Assembly: GCA_937132065.1 (NCBI GenBank)
Contig: CAKZNT010000086.1
Coordinates: 18,543 to 82,542 of the forward strand
Direction: 5' to 3'
Origin: an uncultured Loktanella sp.
GTDB taxonomy: Bacteria > Pseudomonadota > Alphaproteobacteria > Rhodobacterales > Rhodobacteraceae
Length of the DNA: 64,000 bases
Below the pieces are notes generated by a model. The model was not told the DNA's origin. It did not search any database and worked only from the letters and a program-made list of their open reading frames with translations. How positions within the stretch are numbered: the first letter of the stretch is position 1; each line of letters starts with the position of its first letter. Positions 30,185-40,064 of this stretch are shown here, piece after piece. A program made the position numbers and the translations under genes.

Positions 30185-31147
30185 TTATGCGGCTGAATAT
30201 TTCAGTGGTGTGCTTGGTGCGTGTCCTGCGTTTTCAAGCTCTTGTAGCTTTTTGGCAAAGAAGGCGTCTTCGCCTTTGCGCAGCACATATGCACAGACAT
30301 TGGCCGCCATGACTGGATGGTCGGTCTTGATCATATGCGCGTAGAGCGTGCGCAGGTAAGGGATATGGTCGCGCCGCGCGCTCATCGCTTTCAGGAATTC
30401 GCCCTCGGTCAGCGTCTTGTTCATCGCACTGACGATCAGGTCGTGGTGCACGCCCATTGCGTCAAGCGCGACATCGGGGCGGTTGCCCAGACCCGTGCAG
30501 CGCAGAGGCGTCATATTGACCCGTGTGAACATCGCCGCATGGATCGCGTCAAACCGCTGGAGCGGGTCAAACGCGATGAAGGCGTGGTTGGCTGCGTCGA
30601 TCATATCAGGCGCATAGCCGTAGCGATAAGTAAAGTTCTTGCGCCGCTCACTGATATAGCGCGTGTCCCAGCCCGCGATTCTCGGATCAAGTGTTGCTTG
30701 CGGGCGCAGTGCCAGAACCGTGCAGCCAGGTGCAGCGACACTATAGGCAGCAGCCGCGTAGCCGCCCCCATGTGCGCCGTGAAACAGCACGTTGTCGAAG
30801 TCTTCAAAGAAACCGTCGTCGATCAGGCGGTCAAAGTAGCGGTAAATCGCGGGATCGCGAAACCAGCTTTCGGATTTGCTGATGATGGCAAGATGCGACC
30901 AGCCCTCGTGTTTTGCGTAGTGAAAACCGCGAGGTTCGGCGTCTTGGTTGAACTTCTGGATGTGTTCAACGCTTTCGAAAGTCACGAACAGGTTTGTGCC
31001 TGCGTCCAGAAACGCCGCGCAGTGATCTTTGCCAAGTGGCTCGAAATATCCGAGGTCGTCGGTCACTTCTTCGAGACGCGACATCCAGTCGTCGGGCTCA
31101 AGGCCGGTCATTTCAGCCTCAAAACTCAGGCGCATATCATTCATCAC
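30185..31147 (-). CDS. Conserved hypothetical protein, alpha/beta-hydrolase-like FHGAHGGGYAA motif
   Basis: 320-aa ORF with good coding character. Confidence 0.65.
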   Translation of the reverse strand: MMNDMRLSFEAEMTGLEPDDWMSRLEEVTDDLGYFEPLGKDHCAAFLDAGTNLFVTFESVEHIQKFNQDAEPRGFHYAKHEGWSHLAIISKSESWFRDPAIYRYFDRLIDDGFFEDFDNVLFHGAHGGGYAAAAYSVAAPGCTVLALRPQATLDPRIAGWDTRYISERRKNFTYRYGYAPDMIDAANHAFIAFDPLQRFDAIHAAMFTRVNMTPLRCTGLGNRPDVALDAMGVHHDLIVSAMNKTLTEGEFLKAMSARRDHIPYLRTLYAHMIKTDHPVMAANVCAYVLRKGEDAFFAKKLQELENAGHAPSTPLKYSAA

Positions 31148-31249
31148 TGCTCTCCGATCCGGTGGGTTCCGGTTACTCTTTGAGGTTAACTGACAGCCAT
31201 TTGTGTCGAAATTGGGTAATTTGGCTGCCAGTTTTAAGGAATTTCAGCG

Positions 31250-32467
31250 TCAGAAGAAAGCTTGCAGCCCTGTTTGTGCCCGCCCGAGGATGAGCGCGTG
31301 CACGTCATGTGTGCCCTCATAGGTGTTCACTGTTTCAAGGTTGACCATGTGGCGCATGACTTGGAAGTCTTCGGAAATACCGTTCCCGCCATGCATGTCG
31401 CGCGACATCCGCGCCACGTCCAAGGCCTTGCCGCAGTTGTTGCGCTTCATCATCGAGATCATTTCAGGCGCAGCTTTGCCATCATCCATCAGGCGACCAA
31501 CTTGCAGCGATCCCTGAAGGCCCAGCGTGATTTCGGTCTGCATGTCGGCCAGTTTCTTTTGGAAAAGCTGGGTTTGCGCCAAAGGCTTGCCAAACTGCTT
31601 GCGATCCAGCCCGTATTGCAAGGACGCATGCCAGCATGCCTCGGCGGCGCCCATGACCCCCCAAGAGATGCCGTAGCGCGCGCGGTTCAGGCAGCCGAAC
31701 GGTCCCTTGAGCCCTTGCACGTTGGGCAAGAGGGCATCTTCACCGACTTCGACGTCTTTCATGACGATCTCGCCTGTGATGGATGCGCGCAGCGACAGCT
31801 TGCCGCCGATCTTGGGTGCTTCCAGTCCTTTCATCCCCTTGTCGAGGATAAAGCCGCGGATTTTGCCGCCGTGCTCTTCGGACTTCGCCCATACTACAAA
31901 GACGTCCGCGATAGGCGCGTTGGAGATCCACATTTTTGAGCCAGAGAGCGTGTAGCCGTTGGCGGTTTTCTTTGCGACCGTCTTCATGCCGCCCGGATCG
32001 GAGCCCGCGTCAGGTTCGGTCAACCCGAAGCAGCCGATCAGCGTGCCAGCCGCAAGGCCGGGCAGATATTTCTTGCGCTGCTCTTGCGAGCCGTAAGCGT
32101 GGATCGGATACATCACGAGTGAGGATTGCACCGACATCATGGACCGATACCCCGAATCCACCCGCTCGATTTCGCGCGCAACAAGGCCGTAGGTCACATA
32201 TGACGCGCCAAGCCCGCCGTATTCCTCGGGGATCGTGATCCCAAGGAGGCCCGCATCGCCCATTTCGCGGAAAATCTCGGGCGCGGTTACCTCGTCGCGG
32301 TAGGCTGCTGTTACACCCGGCTGGAGTTTGTCCTGTGCAAAGGCATATGCCGCATCGCGCAGCATCCGTTCGTCTTCGGTCAGTTGATCCTCTAGGCGAA
32401 ACGGGTCTTTCCAGTCGAATGGTCCAAGATCAGGGCCAAAGCCCGCGGCTGCATGTGATGTGCTCAT
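31250..32467 (-). CDS. gcdH: Acyl-CoA dehydrogenase, glutaryl-CoA dehydrogenase type
   Basis: [61 protein letters not shown]. Confidence 0.9.
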   Translation of the reverse strand: MSTSHAAAGFGPDLGPFDWKDPFRLEDQLTEDERMLRDAAYAFAQDKLQPGVTAAYRDEVTAPEIFREMGDAGLLGITIPEEYGGLGASYVTYGLVAREIERVDSGYRSMMSVQSSLVMYPIHAYGSQEQRKKYLPGLAAGTLIGCFGLTEPDAGSDPGGMKTVAKKTANGYTLSGSKMWISNAPIADVFVVWAKSEEHGGKIRGFILDKGMKGLEAPKIGGKLSLRASITGEIVMKDVEVGEDALLPNVQGLKGPFGCLNRARYGISWGVMGAAEACWHASLQYGLDRKQFGKPLAQTQLFQKKLADMQTEITLGLQGSLQVGRLMDDGKAAPEMISMMKRNNCGKALDVARMSRDMHGGNGISEDFQVMRHMVNLETVNTYEGTHDVHALILGRAQTGLQAFF

Positions 32468-32660
32468 GGTATGTTTCCTTTACGTTTGGCGGCACGATAG
32501 GCGCAGGATTTCAAAGGGGCAATCCGTTGTCGCCATGGTATTGCGCTAACATTGCATTACTTGTTCCAAGAAACGGGGTCGGCACGGCAGTGCGGCTGCG
32601 CTAGTGAGGGGCGAAGGGGACCAAAATGCCGATTTATGATGCACCGACTGTCGCACAAGC

Positions 32661-33614
32661 ATGACAGGGCCAGAGATCACAGCGCTTGCCTTGGCGTGGC
32701 ATGAGGCGGGCCGCAAGGTCGCGATAGCCACTGTCGTGCAGGCATGGGGGTCAGCTCCGCGCCCTGTGGGCAGCCAGATGATCATCGCGGCTGATGGCGC
32801 CCTTGAGGGGTCGGTCTCTGGCGGCTGTGTCGAAGGCGCCGTTGTCACAGAGGCCCACGAGGCCATCACAGAGGGCAAGGCCCGCCTGCTCGAATACGGC
32901 GTCAGTGACGGGGATGCTTTTGCGGTCGGGCTGGCCTGTGGTGGCACGATCCGTGTGCTTGTGGAGCCTGTGGGCGCTGTGTTCCCTATAGAGGTGCTAC
33001 GCGACCTTGTGGCCCATCAGGCCCGCCGCGTGCCTGTCGCTTATGTGGTCGATTTGCAGGGGAGCGCGCGTCAGCTTGTGGCGCAAGAGGCCCAACTGCC
33101 TGATCGCTCGGGGGTGCGCGCTGACGGGCGCACCTTTGTTGCGGTGTTTCACCCGCCGATGCGCATGGTGATTGTCGGGGCCGTTCATATAGCGCAGCCA
33201 CTGGTGGCGATGGCGTCGCTGTGCGGTTACGCGCCGATTGTGATCGACCCGCGCGCCGCATTCGCCACGATGGCCCGTTTCCCGCAAGCGCAGGTCCACA
33301 CCGAGTGGCCTGACGATGTGCTAGGCGAGATCGGATTGGACGCCCGCACATGTGTGGTGGCCTTGGCCCATGATCCCAAGATTGATGACCCTGCATTGAT
33401 TGCCGCTTTGCGCTCGGATGCCTGTTACATCGGTGCGCTGGGCTCGCGGCGCACCCACGATGCCCGCAAGGACCGATTGGCCGCCGCTGGCCTCACCGCG
33501 TCGCAGATTGCCCGCGTGCATGGACCTGTCGGCTTGCCACTTGGGGGGCGCAAACCTGCCGAGATTGCGCTGAGCATCATGGCCCAAGTCACCCAGGCTG
33601 TCAGTGGATTGTGA
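32661..33614 (+). CDS. XdhC/CoxI-family protein
   Basis: VAIATVVQAWGSAPRPVGSQMIIAADGALEGSVSGGCVEGAVV; C-terminal Rossmann GALGSRRTHDAR. Confidence 0.9.
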   Translation: MTGPEITALALAWHEAGRKVAIATVVQAWGSAPRPVGSQMIIAADGALEGSVSGGCVEGAVVTEAHEAITEGKARLLEYGVSDGDAFAVGLACGGTIRVLVEPVGAVFPIEVLRDLVAHQARRVPVAYVVDLQGSARQLVAQEAQLPDRSGVRADGRTFVAVFHPPMRMVIVGAVHIAQPLVAMASLCGYAPIVIDPRAAFATMARFPQAQVHTEWPDDVLGEIGLDARTCVVALAHDPKIDDPALIAALRSDACYIGALGSRRTHDARKDRLAAAGLTASQIARVHGPVGLPLGGRKPAEIALSIMAQVTQAVSGL

Positions 33615-34101
33615 ACTTGAGCAAGGCCAGTGCGGCCCCGATGCTGCCTGTGAATGCCGCATGCAACATCCCCGGGATCACCCGCCCGTAGATGACCCAG
33701 CCGATACTAAAGCCATAGACAACCAGCAGGATGGTCGCAGCAAGTTGGGCAATCCCGACGGCCATATCGTAGCTATACCAGCCCGTTGCCGCCGTCGCGA
33801 TCACAAGTGTAGGGATATTGGCCGCGATCAGTGTCGGGCGGCTATGATGCCAGCCGTGCCGAACGGCGTCCCACCCGATTGGCTTGCGATTGTGCACGGC
33901 GTCCGATGAAATCTTGGCGAATGTTTCCGCCAGCACAATCGCAAGGATCGACCCGAACAGGATAATCGCCGTTTTGACAGGCGTGGCGCTGCCGTGTTCT
34001 GCGCTCAGGAGTAACGCCATCACGGTGACCGATCCGTAGATCACCCCAAATGCGTTATGTTCGATACGCGATATCAGTTTTGTGAGGTCGTTCTCATTCA
34101 T
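33601..34101 (-). CDS. Hypothetical membrane protein
   Basis: 166 aa, multiple TM segments. Confidence 0.6.
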   Translation of the reverse strand: MNENDLTKLISRIEHNAFGVIYGSVTVMALLLSAEHGSATPVKTAIILFGSILAIVLAETFAKISSDAVHNRKPIGWDAVRHGWHHSRPTLIAANIPTLVIATAATGWYSYDMAVGIAQLAATILLVVYGFSIGWVIYGRVIPGMLHAAFTGSIGAALALLKFTIH

Positions 34102-35770
34102 GGCTACATCCCATATGAAAGCCCGCGCCGCAGTGATCCTTGAGGCGGGCGGTGTCTAATTCTGTCCAGTTAGCGGGGTCGGTGACAGCAACCCAAGGCC
34201 CGATGTAGTCGGGGCCGTAGTAGGCATGCCCGTGCCCGTCAGGGGCGGTATTGGCAAGCGCCATATCGACGGCAAGCTGGAACTGCGTGACCACGGGCAT
34301 AAACCGCATATCGGGGGACACATCAGGGCCGGCCTCTTCGTTCATCCATTCAGGCGCACGAAAGACGGAGGCGGGTTCGTAAAATACGATCGGGTCGCTG
34401 GCATACTGGAGGTAGGCGATCCGCATATCGCCCCAGCCGTCAGGTCCGCCCGCATCGCGGGTATGCGAGGCAAACCGCACAAGGGCTCCGTTCCCGAGGG
34501 TTGGCGCGACATATGCGCTATCGGCGTTGCGTGAGCCGACGATCCCTTGCCACATTGTCGAGGGGAAGGGCGGCCCAGCCCAGACTGCACCATTGATCGG
34601 ATCGTCGAGCAGGGCAAACAGGTCTGTGCCATGCATGGACGACCACGCGCCAAGGCTAAGCCCGTGGATATAGAGCCTAGGGCGCGCGTCCTTGGGCAGT
34701 GAGCGCCAGTAGCTATGCACCGTGCTAATGAGGGCTTCGGCCTGATCAAGCCCCGAGCGGGTTTCCAGAATAAGGGCGAGGGGGGACTGCAAGTAGGAGT
34801 ATTGCACCGCAATCGTCGCGATATCGCCGCCATGCATATATTCGACAGTGTCCACGGCCCCCGGATCAAGCCAGCCAGTCCCCGTAGGAAGCGCCACGAT
34901 CAGCACCTCGCGCGTGAACCCGCCTTGGCGCTTCAGCTCTGCGAGGGCGATGTCGGCGCGCTCTTGGGCGCTGTCGGCCTGTGCGCGGCCAACATAGACC
35001 CGCACAGGGTCAAGCGCGTCACGGTCTGTAAAAGCCGTGATTTCAGCGGCAGTCGGGCCAGTTGTCACATAATCGCGTCCGGGTTGGCCCAAGGCGCCCC
35101 AATCCACAAGCGACCCAATGCCTCCGGTCGCAATGCCATCGGGCACAGGAGGGGCGGTCTCAAACAGCTCTTGGGCAACCGTTACCGAGGTGTCGAGCCC
35201 GGCAATCACGCGGTCCAGCACCCCGTCACGTGTCAATGTCAGAACGATGAAGGCGGTGAGCAAGAACCCTGCAACATTCGCAGTGCGGGCAGGCATGTAG
35301 CGGTAAAGCCGAAACCGAACGCGATCAAACAGCCATTGGAGCGCATAGCCCAGCAAGACAAGCACGGCGAACACCGCAAGGGCGAGCAGAAGCATCTGGA
35401 CTGTGTGCGTGCTCTCGACAAGGTCCATCCCCATGCGGCTGCGAATACCGTTTTGCCAGTCGCGGGCTTGGGCAAGGGACAGGGTAAGCGGGATCAGGAT
35501 GGGCACGCCAATAACCAGACGAGCAATCAGGACGATGCGCCCCTGAGGCTCTGGTAGCGCCATCAAGCGCCATATCGCAACAACCGCGCGCCCGATCAGA
35601 TAGCCAAGCGCCATAACGATCCCGCCGAGCGCGCCTTGCACCAGCCAGTTGCGTGGAATGAGGGATGGGGTCAGGGAGGCTGCAAGAAACAGGATCCCGA
35701 GGAACAGGGGCAGAACATATAGCCCCGTCATTTTGAAAAACCGCATCGCGCCCTCACACAGAATTATCAT
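34094..35770 (-). CDS. Membrane alpha/beta-hydrolase-like protein
   Basis: N-terminal TM domain; LYIHGLSLGAWSS nucleophile elbow. Confidence 0.75.
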   Translation of the reverse strand: MIILCEGAMRFFKMTGLYVLPLFLGILFLAASLTPSLIPRNWLVQGALGGIVMALGYLIGRAVVAIWRLMALPEPQGRIVLIARLVIGVPILIPLTLSLAQARDWQNGIRSRMGMDLVESTHTVQMLLLALAVFAVLVLLGYALQWLFDRVRFRLYRYMPARTANVAGFLLTAFIVLTLTRDGVLDRVIAGLDTSVTVAQELFETAPPVPDGIATGGIGSLVDWGALGQPGRDYVTTGPTAAEITAFTDRDALDPVRVYVGRAQADSAQERADIALAELKRQGGFTREVLIVALPTGTGWLDPGAVDTVEYMHGGDIATIAVQYSYLQSPLALILETRSGLDQAEALISTVHSYWRSLPKDARPRLYIHGLSLGAWSSMHGTDLFALLDDPINGAVWAGPPFPSTMWQGIVGSRNADSAYVAPTLGNGALVRFASHTRDAGGPDGWGDMRIAYLQYASDPIVFYEPASVFRAPEWMNEEAGPDVSPDMRFMPVVTQFQLAVDMALANTAPDGHGHAYYGPDYIGPWVAVTDPANWTELDTARLKDHCGAGFHMGCSHE

Positions 35771-35915
35771 TACCTGGTCTGATTAGATCATACCGTGGCG
35801 CTGGGCAAAAGTGCGCAAGAAGCGGGGGCAAGGGCGCATGACAGAAATTTACCTGTCGGGCGAAGTGCGTTAGGCGTGGTGAAGCACAACGTCAGCACAT
35901 GCGAAAGGGCCGCCC

Positions 35916-36251
35916 ATGAAACCACTAATGAGCTTGTTGAGGGGGCTGCGTGCCGCATCGGGAGATGCGCGGGTGCTCGGCTTGTTGGGGTTCACGTTCA
36001 CGCTGATTGCGGTGGCTTCGGTGTTTTACCACTACGTCGAAGGGTGGGGCTATATCGACGCGACCTATTTTGCCGTGATGACGATCTCGACGGTGGGCTA
36101 TGGCGATATTGCGCCGCAAACCGCCTTTGGCAAGGTGTTCACGATTGGCTACGTCTTGGTCGGGCTAGGTGTGTTTGTGACAACGGCCTCTGCTGTCGCT
36201 GATGTGCTGTTGAGCCAACGCACAGGTGAGGATCGCAAAAACCAACGCTAA
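35916..36251 (+). CDS. Two-TM potassium channel protein
   Basis: Selectivity filter TISTVGYGDIAPQT. Confidence 0.85.
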   Translation: MKPLMSLLRGLRAASGDARVLGLLGFTFTLIAVASVFYHYVEGWGYIDATYFAVMTISTVGYGDIAPQTAFGKVFTIGYVLVGLGVFVTTASAVADVLLSQRTGEDRKNQR

Positions 36252-36257
36252 ATGTGC

Positions 36258-36749
36258 CTAGGTGTTGCGCTGCCGTGCGCGCAAGTATTTCGAGGCTGAT
36301 CGAAAGTGGCTAGGTCCAGCGGCCTCTGCCCAACGCCCTGTTGTCCATGCATTGTGCGCGCCCTGCATCGGTGCGCCATAGAGTGCATCGTCGGAGAGCG
36401 AATTGATCAGCTGCCTGAAGGTCTCGTAGCGGGCATTGAGCATCGCAATCGCGTCGGGCCAATTCAGGTCTTGCTGGCGTTTGCGCAGGTCCGCGTTGTA
36501 GCGGATCAGGTCGTTCCATTTGTAACCCGGTGCGGGAAAGGCAACGGGATTGCCGGCCTGTCCATCGTGATACCAGCCTAGAAACAGGTCGATCCAATGG
36601 GCGCGGTGTGCGATCACATCCTTGATCGACGTGTCGCTGTCGTCTTTGCGAATTGCCGTCTCGGGGGCGATTTGGGCGGCCAGCCGGATCAATTTTTCAA
36701 ATTCGGCCTGCGTGACCTTAATGAGTTCGCTTTTCGTTGTTGCGGGCAT
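36258..36749 (-). CDS. ClbS/DfsB family protein
   Basis: ATTKSELIKVTQAEFEKLIRLA; KDVIAHRAHWIDLFLGWY; FPAPGYKWNDL. Confidence 0.85.
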   Translation of the reverse strand: MPATTKSELIKVTQAEFEKLIRLAAQIAPETAIRKDDSDTSIKDVIAHRAHWIDLFLGWYHDGQAGNPVAFPAPGYKWNDLIRYNADLRKRQQDLNWPDAIAMLNARYETFRQLINSLSDDALYGAPMQGAHNAWTTGRWAEAAGPSHFRSASKYLRARQRNT

Positions 36750-36830
36750 TCTGCGCCTCCTTACCTCAATGTAAGGAGAGGGGCGCGGCGCGGCCTTGCG
36801 CTATGTCAAACTTCTGGCGCGCTGGGCCAC

Positions 36831-36860
36831 AAAAATAAGGCCCCGCAATTGCGGAGCCTT
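36831..36860 (-). terminator. Terminator downstream of infC
   Basis: Minus strand AAGGCTCCGCAATTGCGGGGCCTTATTTTT. Confidence 0.8.
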
Positions 36861-36929
36861 GATGTCACGTAACCGATTGGTGGTGCTTACTTGGGCACAA
36901 ACGACGAGAGCGTCTGTGCCAAGCGGTGC

Positions 36930-37478
36930 TTACTTAGGCAGTGGGCCGATCAGCATGACCATTTGACGGCCTTCCATTTTCGGGAAGTTCTCGACCTTGC
37001 CGCTGTCTTTGGTGTCTTCTGCAACACGCTCGAGAAGGTCGCGGCCAAGTTCCTGGTGCGCCATTTCGCGACCACGGAAACGCAGGGTGATCTTCACCTT
37101 GTCGCCGTTTTCCAAGAACTTGAAAACATTGCGCATTTTCACATCGTAGTCGTTGTTATCCGTGTTTGGACGGAACTTGACTTCTTTGATCTCGATGATC
37201 TTTTGCTTCTTACGGGCCTCAGCTTCTTTCTTCTGGGTCTCGTATTTGAATTTACCATAGTCCATGATCTTGCAGACAGGCGGGTTCGCGTTTGGCGAAA
37301 TCTCGACAAGGTCGAGGCCAGCCTCTTCGGCCATTTCCATGGCACGGTCTGGCGTCACAACGCCTACGTTCTCGCCGTCCGCCCCGATCAGGCGGATATC
37401 GGACCCGCGAATACGTTCGTTAATGCGGGGGCCGGTGTCGCGCTGTGGTGGCGCGTTATGTGGTCTGCGTCCTATGAT
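36930..37478 (-). CDS. infC: Translation initiation factor IF-3, probable AUC or AUA start codon
   Basis: C-terminal ORF 36930-37358 plus in-frame N-domain [41 protein letters not shown] back to 37478; upstream in-frame TAG at 37499-37497; no ATG/GTG/TTG near N-terminus. Confidence 0.85.
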   Translation of the reverse strand: MIGRRPHNAPPQRDTGPRINERIRGSDIRLIGADGENVGVVTPDRAMEMAEEAGLDLVEISPNANPPVCKIMDYGKFKYETQKKEAEARKKQKIIEIKEVKFRPNTDNNDYDVKMRNVFKFLENGDKVKITLRFRGREMAHQELGRDLLERVAEDTKDSGKVENFPKMEGRQMVMLIGPLPK

Positions 37479-37672
37479 CTTTATCCTTTTGTCGTTCTAA
37501 GGGTGCAACACGCAAGGTAGCCCTCGCCAGCGTAGCATTCAACCCGCAAAAAAGCGGTTTTGACGGTGAAATTCCCCGCAAATCGCTGCTTCCACTTTTC
37601 TATGGGTTCTGACATATGATCTGCAAGGCTCACTGGGGGCCGTCATGAGACTATATTGGAAGGACATGACCA

Positions 37673-38662
37673 ATGAGAGCAATCATTATTCTTATCGTTG
37701 CGGCGATTCTCGGCTTTTTCGGCTATCAGTATGCCGCGAATGGCAAAGGTCCAAGCGAAGCGCTTGGCGCATTGACAGGTCAGGCATCTGACATGGCAGG
37801 CGACGCGGCTGACATGGCGTCTGATGCGGCTGATGCTGTTGCGGATACAGCTGACGCGGCAACCGAAGCTGCGGGCGACATGGCTGATGCGGCTGGCGAT
37901 GCGGTTGAAGGCGCGGCTGATGCGGTTGCTGACACGGCTGCGGCTGCGACGGACGCTGTTGGCGATGCGGCTGCTGCTGCAACTGACGCTGCTGGTGACG
38001 CGGTTGAAGCTGCGGGCGACGCGGTTGAAGGCGCTGCCGATGCGGTGACTGACACGGCTGCTGCTGCAACGGACGCTGCGGGTGACGCAGTTGAAGCTGC
38101 TGGCGACGCAATGGCCGACACTGCCGATGCGGCAACAGACGCTGCTGCGGACGCGGCTGCTGCGGTTGAAGAAACTGCTGCTGACCTGACCGAAGAAGCA
38201 ACTGCCGCCGCAGAAGAAGCCGCTGCTGCTGCCGCTGAAGAAGCTGCCGCTGCTGAAGCTGCTGCACAGGCTGCTGCGGACGAAGCCGCTGCTGCTGCTG
38301 CCGAAGAGGCCGCCGCTGCTGAAGCTGCTGCTGCCGCTGCTGAAGCTGCTGCTGCTGAAGAGGCCGCCGCTGCCGCTGCTGCCGCAGAAGAAGCCGCCGC
38401 TGCCGAGGCTGCTGCTGCTGAAGAAGCTGCCGCCGCTGCTGCGGATGCGGCCGTCACAGCGACAGAAGCCGCTGACGCTGGCATGGCTGACCTGCTGACA
38501 CCTGAGGGCTTTAACGCTGACAAGGTTGCAGAGATGATCAACAACTCTGAATTGTCAGCAGTTCAAAAGACAGTTTTGACTGGCGCTGTAAACAGCGTGA
38601 AGGACAATCCTGCTTTGCTTGAAGCAACACTCACACGTTTGAAAGAAGCACTGGGCATGTAA
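37673..38662 (+). CDS. Membrane-anchored alanine-rich amphipathic repeat protein
   Basis: N-terminal TM MRAIIILIVAAILGFFGYQ; tandem AAxDAxxDAVEAAGDA-type repeats; non-repetitive C-terminus LLTPEGFNADKVAEMINNSELSAVQKTVL. Confidence 0.8.
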   Translation: MRAIIILIVAAILGFFGYQYAANGKGPSEALGALTGQASDMAGDAADMASDAADAVADTADAATEAAGDMADAAGDAVEGAADAVADTAAAATDAVGDAAAAATDAAGDAVEAAGDAVEGAADAVTDTAAAATDAAGDAVEAAGDAMADTADAATDAAADAAAAVEETAADLTEEATAAAEEAAAAAAEEAAAAEAAAQAAADEAAAAAAEEAAAAEAAAAAAEAAAAEEAAAAAAAAEEAAAAEAAAAEEAAAAAADAAVTATEAADAGMADLLTPEGFNADKVAEMINNSELSAVQKTVLTGAVNSVKDNPALLEATLTRLKEALGM

Positions 38663-38684
38663 GCCCTCTGCACTTAAACAAAAG

Positions 38685-38717
38685 AAGGGCCGCGTCATCA
38701 CTGGCGCGGCCCTTTTT
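38685..38717 (+). terminator. Rho-independent terminator
   Basis: AAGGGCCGCG-TCATCACTGG-CGCGGCCCTTTTT. Confidence 0.9.
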
Positions 38718-38735
38718 CTTTGTCTTGTCGGGCGT

Positions 38736-39587
38736 TTAGCCGACGAATGCTTTCTCGATGACGAACTCGCCCGGCTCGGAGTTGGCGCCCTCGTTCAGGC
38801 CCGCTTTCTCCATCAGCGCCTTGATGTCGACGTTAAACGCGAGGCTGCCACAGACCATCGCGCGGTCGGTCACAGGGTTAAGCGCAGGCACGCCAAGATC
38901 GGCAAACAGCTCGCCGTTTTCGATCAGCGTGGTGATGCGGCCCATCTTGGCAGAGGGCTCGCGGGTTGTTGTCGGGTAGTAGCGGATCTTGGCGAGGTTC
39001 TCGGCGCCAAGCAGTTCGATCATCATCTCGTCCTGCTTCAGGTTCTCGATCAATTCGCGCCCATAGGTCAGCTCTTCAACATCACGGCAGGTGTGGGTGA
39101 TGATGACCTCGTCGTAATTCTCATAGGTTTCAGGCTCGCGCAGCAATGACGCAAACGGGGCAAAGCCGGTTCCCGTCGAAAAGAAGTAAAGCCGCTTGCC
39201 CGCAGGCAACAGGGCGTCATGCACAAGCGTGCCGACAGGCTTGGGACGCAAGATAATCTCGTCGCCCACGCTGATGTGCTGCAATTTGGATGTGAGCGGG
39301 CCGTCAGGCACTTTGATCGAATAGAATTCCAGCTCTTCATCCCATGACGGTGAGGCAATGGAGTAAGCGCGCAGCAGCGGCTTTTGCTTGCCTGTTTCGG
39401 GGTGCGGGTCACCCATCAGACCGATCATCACGAACTCGCCCGAGCGAAACCGCAGCGAGGCAGGGCGCGACACCCGAAAGCTAAACAAGCGATCGGTGTA
39501 ATGGGTAACTTTGGTCACGGTCTGCGCATCGGGCAGGGCGGGCACTTTGGCGGCTGTTTGCGTGTTCACTGGTTTTTGCTCTGTCAT
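38736..39587 (-). CDS. fpr: Ferredoxin--NADP reductase
   Basis: LRFRSGEFVMIGL; PLLRAYSIASPSW; FFSTGTGFAPFASLLR. Confidence 0.92.
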   Translation of the reverse strand: MTEQKPVNTQTAAKVPALPDAQTVTKVTHYTDRLFSFRVSRPASLRFRSGEFVMIGLMGDPHPETGKQKPLLRAYSIASPSWDEELEFYSIKVPDGPLTSKLQHISVGDEIILRPKPVGTLVHDALLPAGKRLYFFSTGTGFAPFASLLREPETYENYDEVIITHTCRDVEELTYGRELIENLKQDEMMIELLGAENLAKIRYYPTTTREPSAKMGRITTLIENGELFADLGVPALNPVTDRAMVCGSLAFNVDIKALMEKAGLNEGANSEPGEFVIEKAFVG

Positions 39588-39653
39588 AGTTCAATTGGCG
39601 ACCCTGATAAGGGCCGCCCTCCATGTAGTCTTTGATTTCGATCAGGGGAAGGC

Positions 39654-40064
39654 TTAGCCGCGAAGGCGCGCCTGATAGTTGTGCGATTGCCAGTCTGCGT
39701 GGGCCAGCCATTGGGCCTCGGGCTGGCGATTGGCGAGGGCCGCGTCGATTTCGACCTCGTCAAAACCAGAGCGGCGCGCCATCGCGTATTGATCGGCCAA
39801 AACATGCCCGCGCGCGCGCAAACGGCCCGCAAACCCCAAGCGGCGCAGCATTGCAGCCAAGGTAAAGCCGCGCCCGTCTGCCGAGGTCGGGAAATCAATA
39901 CGGATCATCTTGGCGACCAGATACGCATCAAGCGTGTCCGGTGCGGTATCAGAGGGCAGATCAACAGCGCAGGCACAGTCATTGGCAGGATGTTGACCAA
40001 CCTCGCAGAAACCATGCGCCCAGTCGTCAGCACCAAAGCCGGTATCAGTGACAATCACGCTCAT
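39654..40064 (-). CDS. DUF934 family protein (sulfite-reduction associated)
   Basis: IRIDFPTSADGRGFTLAAMLRRLGFAGRLRARGHVLADQYAMARRSGFDEVEI. Confidence 0.85.
   Translation of the reverse strand: MSVIVTDTGFGADDWAHGFCEVGQHPANDCACAVDLPSDTAPDTLDAYLVAKMIRIDFPTSADGRGFTLAAMLRRLGFAGRLRARGHVLADQYAMARRSGFDEVEIDAALANRQPEAQWLAHADWQSHNYQARLRG

Noticed and set aside
37692-38267. 191-aa Gln/Arg-rich minus-strand ORF
   Set aside because: Also a frame artefact of the GCN-rich repeats.
37780-38544. 254-aa Ala/Ser-rich ORF on the minus strand
   Set aside because: Shadow ORF of the low-complexity Ala-rich repeat gene on the plus strand; no RBS or independent coding character.
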